Assembly: GCA_037951165.1 (NCBI GenBank)
Contig: JBBDHG010000019.1
Span: 5,480,001 to 5,544,000, forward strand
Reading direction: 5' to 3'
Origin: Lophius americanus
Lineage: Eukaryota; Chordata; Actinopteri; Lophiiformes; Lophiidae
Length of the DNA: 64,000 nt
Shown here one piece after another: positions 58,951-64,000 of the stretch (within the stretch, counting starts at the first letter, position 1; each line of letters begins with the position of its first letter). The notes beneath the pieces were generated by a model. That model was not told the DNA's origin. It did no database searches and saw nothing but the letters and a program-made list of their open reading frames with translations. The position numbers and the translations under genes were made by a program.

Positions 58951-61900
58951 CCAAGCTTGAGTATCGATTGTTTCGCTTGTTAATCCTATCAAAAGAAGAG
59001 TTCTTAAAGATGAAATTGTTATAATTTAAAATTGAATATTTTGTCTTTTTGGACTGTGTCATGAAAAACAAAACATTGAGAAAATATACTACTGTGCATT
59101 CAAAAATTGTGATAAGCCTTCTCTCACTAAATGAAAAAGCTTAACTTTCATATTTATTTTCTGTGCTTTTGCCATCTTTACTGTTCTTAGTCCATAGCAT
59201 TGTACTCATACAAGGACCAATCCAAAGTTTTGCTCACCGAAGTGTCAGTGAAGTCTGTCTGAAGTCTCATTATCATATAAAGATTTGTGACTGTATTTGT
59301 TTGTCTCAGAAACACTGAAACAAGAGGCATAATTAGTCATGGAGAGAACTTGCAAATTCCACTCAGAAAGGTCTCAAGGGAATAGGTGTATTTGAACCCA
59401 GAACTTTCTTACGTGTGGAAACTTTGTACCACATGTGCAACCGATAACTGATACTCAGCGTAGTGGTAGAAAAAAACCTCTACCTTTTCGGAAGGTGCTG
59501 GGTAATTGATGTAGCAATCCCTGATTTTATTCAGGTGATTCATTGATATCAGAAAAGCATGTCAGTATAATTAATGACGTACATTGTTGAGACAAACGCT
59601 TATCAAATATAAACATCTACAGTTGTTTCAGAAAGCTCTAGAGTTCACCTGAGAACATCAAACTTTTTTTCTGTCAAAGGTCGCTTCCCATCTGAGCTTG
59701 GGAGAGTGCGCTGTGTTACGGCTTCCAAAACGCTATAAATTTAAAAACGGCCAACACACATTTCAGCAATTCTAACAGTGTTAAAGGGCAGTACTCATAA
59801 TATTATCCACCAGTAACAAAAAAGTTATGAAGTATTAATAACATGCACAGATGAACTATCAAAACCATGATCTAAAAACCTAAAATCTCTTAAAATAACT
59901 GTAGTAATGCCATTTGACAAAGGATACCATTTGTCAACATAATAAGAATTAATAAGAAAAGGTTACATTTTTATTCTGTTCCCAAAGCCCATTCCTGTCC
60001 ACCTCACTGATGTTTTCACTTTTTTGTCTCAATAGAACAATTCTAACATGTTTTTAGTATATTGTTTTATTTTTCTGTTCCTGTTGCTGTAAAAATCTTG
60101 TCAGCATTTTGTCTGTTGACTTTTTATTTTGACTTGCCTTGTCATGTTAACTTTGAGAGCCTTACTCTATAAATGAACAAATGCATTACTGCAAACCCTA
60201 TCGAGGTAAATCAAAAGGTCCCATAGTGAATTTGTGATCCAAAGAAATTTGCTTCACTATGAGCACAAAAATGACCTCATGACCCTGAAACGTTCCACTC
60301 CTGTGATACAGTTACGCTTGTTACCATCCAAGGCATTTTGCTCTTGCTATCAGGTTTGACATTGCGATAGTGCAAACATCAGCTGGCTGTGGAGGCTAGG
60401 GGAGGGATGGGAGGCAAAAGCATGAGGGAAGGGTGGAGTGATAATGGAGACACTGCAGTAGTAATCGTCTGGGTGAGGATGCTGGGCGGATGGTGTCTTG
60501 TCATCCCTCAGGTGTCACCACTTGACTTCAGCGTAATAAGAATGTGTTTAGGGAGAGCGAGAGAGGCAGTAGATAGTCGGTACCGGAGAGTGTGTTTCAA
60601 ACTAGTGTTTTTTATTCGGAGACTGAAGAAAGTAGAGGGTGTGTGTGAAGTGCAAATGTGTGCTCTCTTCTCGTTTGAGAATGCTAATGTCATGGGGCGC
60701 AGTCATATTAATCAACATAATCATTGTTGACCTTTCCACATAAACTGCTGACAACATATGAAAAACAAATTTTAATAAAAATTAAGACTGAAACTTAGTA
60801 ACTGGGGGAAAATATTGATTTGGTCTAAAAAAATAATAAGACGGATGAAGGATCAGGTGATCAATCAAAAGTCAGTTTCCACAGGGTGTCACAAATTCTT
60901 CCGGGAGAATCTGTTATTGCAGCTTGTGGAGAGAATCTCTAGCAGTATGCCGTGTCTCGCTTCAGGGTTATCTGGCTTCCATCATCTCCATCTGAGATTT
61001 TGTAATATTTTATGAGACACACATAGTTTCTAAGAATCATTTTCATCTTTTCCTCATAGTAATCTTGTATGTTGGATACAGCGTTTGGAGTGTTATGATT
61101 TTTTTTTTTTTAAATACTGGAGCGCCCATAGGTTACTGGAATTAGTATTTTTACATGAACCCTAACTGTACCATGCCCACAGATACACAGAGAGAAATCA
61201 CTTAGACAGAATAAGCTAAGTCCATTTGAATGAACCTGGAAACATTGAATGTAACTTGGAGTAAGAATAGCACATCATTTAATAAGTGTCTGTATTTTGG
61301 CAGCCAGGGGACGGCATCAGTCCAACTGTTGTTTTCATTATGTTATCCATAGAATAATGGAACGGTGAATAATGAGGGTGTCAGAAGGCAAAGGAAAATT
61401 ATTGGGAGGGACAAAACGAAGATCGTCTGCTATCATAATCTATATGTTTGTGTGCGTCTGTGTGTGAGAGAGTGAAAGGGGCTTAAACTGGCATCTGCCA
61501 CAAGCCTTGATAGCAGACCAACACTCCAGTTACATCCCAATGCTCTAATTATACAGACTAATCCCACAGATAAATACATGTACACAGGATGAGCTTAGCA
61601 TTAAAACCTAAAGTATCTGCTGATAACAAAGGACATGGGTACAACAACACTTTTAAAGAAACCTCAAATTAATACACTGCTTTTTTTCCCTCACTGACCA
61701 ATGCCATAGTTACCAGATCAAAATTGGGCACTTTAATATAAAAACCAAATGAGAGGAACTGAAACAATGTCTGTGTGAATGAAAATATGTTTATGTACAT
61801 CCTGGGTCTTACACATCCATCACGGCAAGTACAGGGTGTAATTAATGCTTAAGATGTAGAGATGAACAAAGAGAGTGCTGGTGAATTCTGAAACACTTTG

Positions 61901-63246
61901 GTTAGGTACTGTGTTAAGCAAAAGCCACTCTGATACACAAGAAGCGTATTTGTTGAACTGACGTTTAGTAACCTGAACTCTGAATAGATTTAGGCATCAT
62001 GACAAGTAAAAGACTTGTTTTCAATTCATGTAACTTAACAGAATTAAATTATCCTCTATGCTGCAATGTACCTGTTGGTGGGTATACAAAGCAAAGTACA
62101 TTTGGGCAAATGTCTCTTTTATAAATATAAAATATCTACGGTAGTTGCCGAGTGGCAGCAGGGAAAGTTCTTTTCTGTTTGTCTGTGCATGTGCAGGGTG
62201 GGCTTTGTTCATCTGACCTAGTTAAACTGGTCACTTTGTCCCCGCTCTCTGATTATAATAAGACACACAAAAACAGATGCTTCAATAGGCCAAGAACAAT
62301 TTTTTACTGAAGAAACGTTTGATAATGTCCACTGCCAAGAGACCTCACAATTGTTTTCATTTTATTAACTGTGGGCTGAATTCCATCTTTCTATATTATG
62401 TTTTGGTAGCAAAGAGCTAACAAATTATCTCTGTTTCATCAAATAAAACATTTCATGGAGTTTGTATTGCCTGATGATTGCACTGACATTACAAAACTCC
62501 AATGAAACTTTTCAGGGTCCAACAATGGAAAACTAGTGTTCACTATGGTCAGCTCCCAACTGGGAATGTGTGTGGGAATTTAGTCAGACAGTCTGCCCTG
62601 CATGAAAACGCTTTCTGCCCTGTTGACATGCATAGGCCCATCTAACATGGTCTGTAGATTATAAGGTTGTGACATTATAAGGATGAGCAGCAGCAAAGTT
62701 TCTCCACGGTCTTTGTCCTGTATAGAAAGTACTGCATCTTTGTGCTTTGGGTTTTACAGTATGCCTCCGTCATTGCATTAAAACAAATTGAGGTACAGGA
62801 CGTATAATGGCTCACTGGGCCTGATACCAAATGGAATAGCAAAAGCTAAGCATCAAAACTGACGGAGTAGAAAATTAAATCTAGATTCATGTGAGAAATT
62901 ATTCCTCCGTTTGTTTACCAAATCAACTTAAACTTTTGCCCTGGGGCCTCACATTTGCCCCATTTAATATGTTAAACATGTAGCTGGCTGAACAACATTA
63001 ACAGTTGAATAACTGAAATTGCAAGGTTACTCTTTATTCTAAAGATAAAAGACAACATACCATAATAAATTAATTATAGTGGCGATGCTTAGCTTAATTA
63101 TAGTATTAGGCAACATGCTTATTTGGGACGGACAACTGAATAGAATTAATTATGGATCAACATCTCTCCCTTATCAAATACATAATACTTCATTTTTACA
63201 ACACTAATAATATTGTTAACTCTTTATACTGTATACACAATACAAC
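58951..63246. other. Gene-poor right part of the window
   Basis: No coding exon with splice context and no RNA gene was recognised. If the exon at 57.5 kb is real, this would be its first intron. ORFs of up to 113 codons (60389-60730) have no recognisable features. Confidence 0.4.
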
Positions 63247-63400
63247 ATTGTGAAATTAGTACTCGGCATTTGACCCATCCCCGTGGAACAGTGGGCAGCC
63301 CCTGTGAAGCACAAAGGGGAAAAATCGGCTCCTGGGATCAAACTGCTGATCTTCCGATTGGGGGACAACCACTCTATTTCCTTACACAAAGTTACCCGTA
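63247..63400 (-). mobile_element. tRNA-derived SINE, reversed
   Basis: The minus strand reads GAGTGGTTGTCCCCCAATCG, GAAGATCAGCAGTTTGATCC (a B-box-like sequence) and CAGGAGCCGATTTTTCCCC, the head of a tRNA-derived fish SINE. Its 5' A-box part is eroded. Confidence 0.65.
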
Positions 63401-64000
63401 GTCATAGCTGCCCTATGACCTTGTAGCTATTCACCAATTTTTTCTTTTCTTTTGCTTTCCATGCTGGTTGAGTAGTGGCTAGAAAAAGTTTTAAACAACA
63501 ACCATGTCTTTCTTGTTCTTGCTGGTAGCTAGCCGTAGTGGTATTTGCATTGCGAGATTTTCTCCTTAGCCCGTCTCACTTGGTGATCGTCCAGATTTGT
63601 TGTGCAATCACTGGACTTAAAGGCGCAATATAAACAAATTTGTAGCATCTAGCATTGAAGTGCCAGACTGTAGCCTATATTTTACCTCAGCTCACACAGG
63701 AGAGAAGAAGGAAGGAGTCTTCATCTCCACGTCTCCAGGTCCACGTCTGTTTTTGTAAAAAGGACATTGCAGAATTAGCCGCAATAATTTAGTCAACCGA
63801 TTCGGAACATCAAAATCGCGCCGTCCACCAGATCATGGTTCATTTGGATCGATCAAAGGACACATGCTTAGATGCGCTGGTATCTTTAGCATTCAAGTTG
63901 ATTTTCTGCTTTGTATTTGTGAATCCTTACTCCCTTCAAACTCATTATTATTGTGATTTTTTAAATTTATTTTTGTATGTACCCCATTGGTTTGCTGACG
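63401..64000. other. Right edge, nothing certain
   Basis: A GGCGCAATATAAACAAATTT phrase at about 63621 resembles a retroposon 3' end. No gene is seen up to the edge. Confidence 0.35.

Overview
The window looks like teleost fish nuclear DNA. Its genes are split into small exons with GT-AG introns, the sequence is AT-rich, and it carries fish-type tRNA-derived SINEs, L2-, L1- and RTE-like LINE fragments, a piggyBac element and a hAT-like MITE. I recognise four multi-exon protein genes or gene copies in full, plus one orphan exon and one truncated transposase. The gene set cbr1, setd4, cryzl1 matches a group linked on human chromosome 21q22, so this is a conserved vertebrate neighbourhood in which cbr1 has expanded.

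Layout. 1-9.87 kb: no recognisable gene; dispersed repeats, a SINE, a CA microsatellite and one exon-like ORF. 9.875-10.19 kb: an inverted copy of the exon-1 region of cbr1 copy A, with exon 1 only (plus strand). 10.9-13.04 kb: a 16-bp minisatellite and a decayed L2-type LINE. 14.15-23.1 kb (minus): cbr1 copy A, six coding exons, 275 aa, intact. 25.57-35.4 kb (minus): cbr1 copy B, six exons, but the exon-3 splice donor is destroyed. 37.86-42.3 kb (minus): cbr1 copy C, six exons, 275 aa, intact reading frame. 44.04-48.50 kb (plus): setd4, twelve coding exons, 457 aa, head-to-head with copy C. 50.17-55.22 kb (minus): cryzl1, thirteen coding exons, 353 aa, tail-to-tail with setd4. 55.51-56.99 kb: a piggyBac element with TTAA flanks and a broken transposase. 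57.0-64 kb: a possible untranslated first exon of a plus-strand gene head-to-head with cryzl1 (itsn1 would be expected by human synteny), then intron-like or intergenic DNA with LINE and SINE remnants.

The three cbr1 copies encode short-chain dehydrogenase/reductases; in teleosts this family includes enzymes described as 20-beta-hydroxysteroid dehydrogenases. Copy A keeps the Ser-Tyr-Lys catalytic set. Copies B and C both have His in place of the catalytic Lys (YGVSH instead of YGVSK). B and C are nearly identical over exons 4 and 6 but diverged elsewhere, which suggests gene conversion. setd4 (SET-domain lysine methyltransferase) and cryzl1 (quinone-oxidoreductase-like) look ordinary and complete. 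All exon boundaries were worked out by hand from splice signals, frame continuity and remembered family sequence; no transcript evidence was available.
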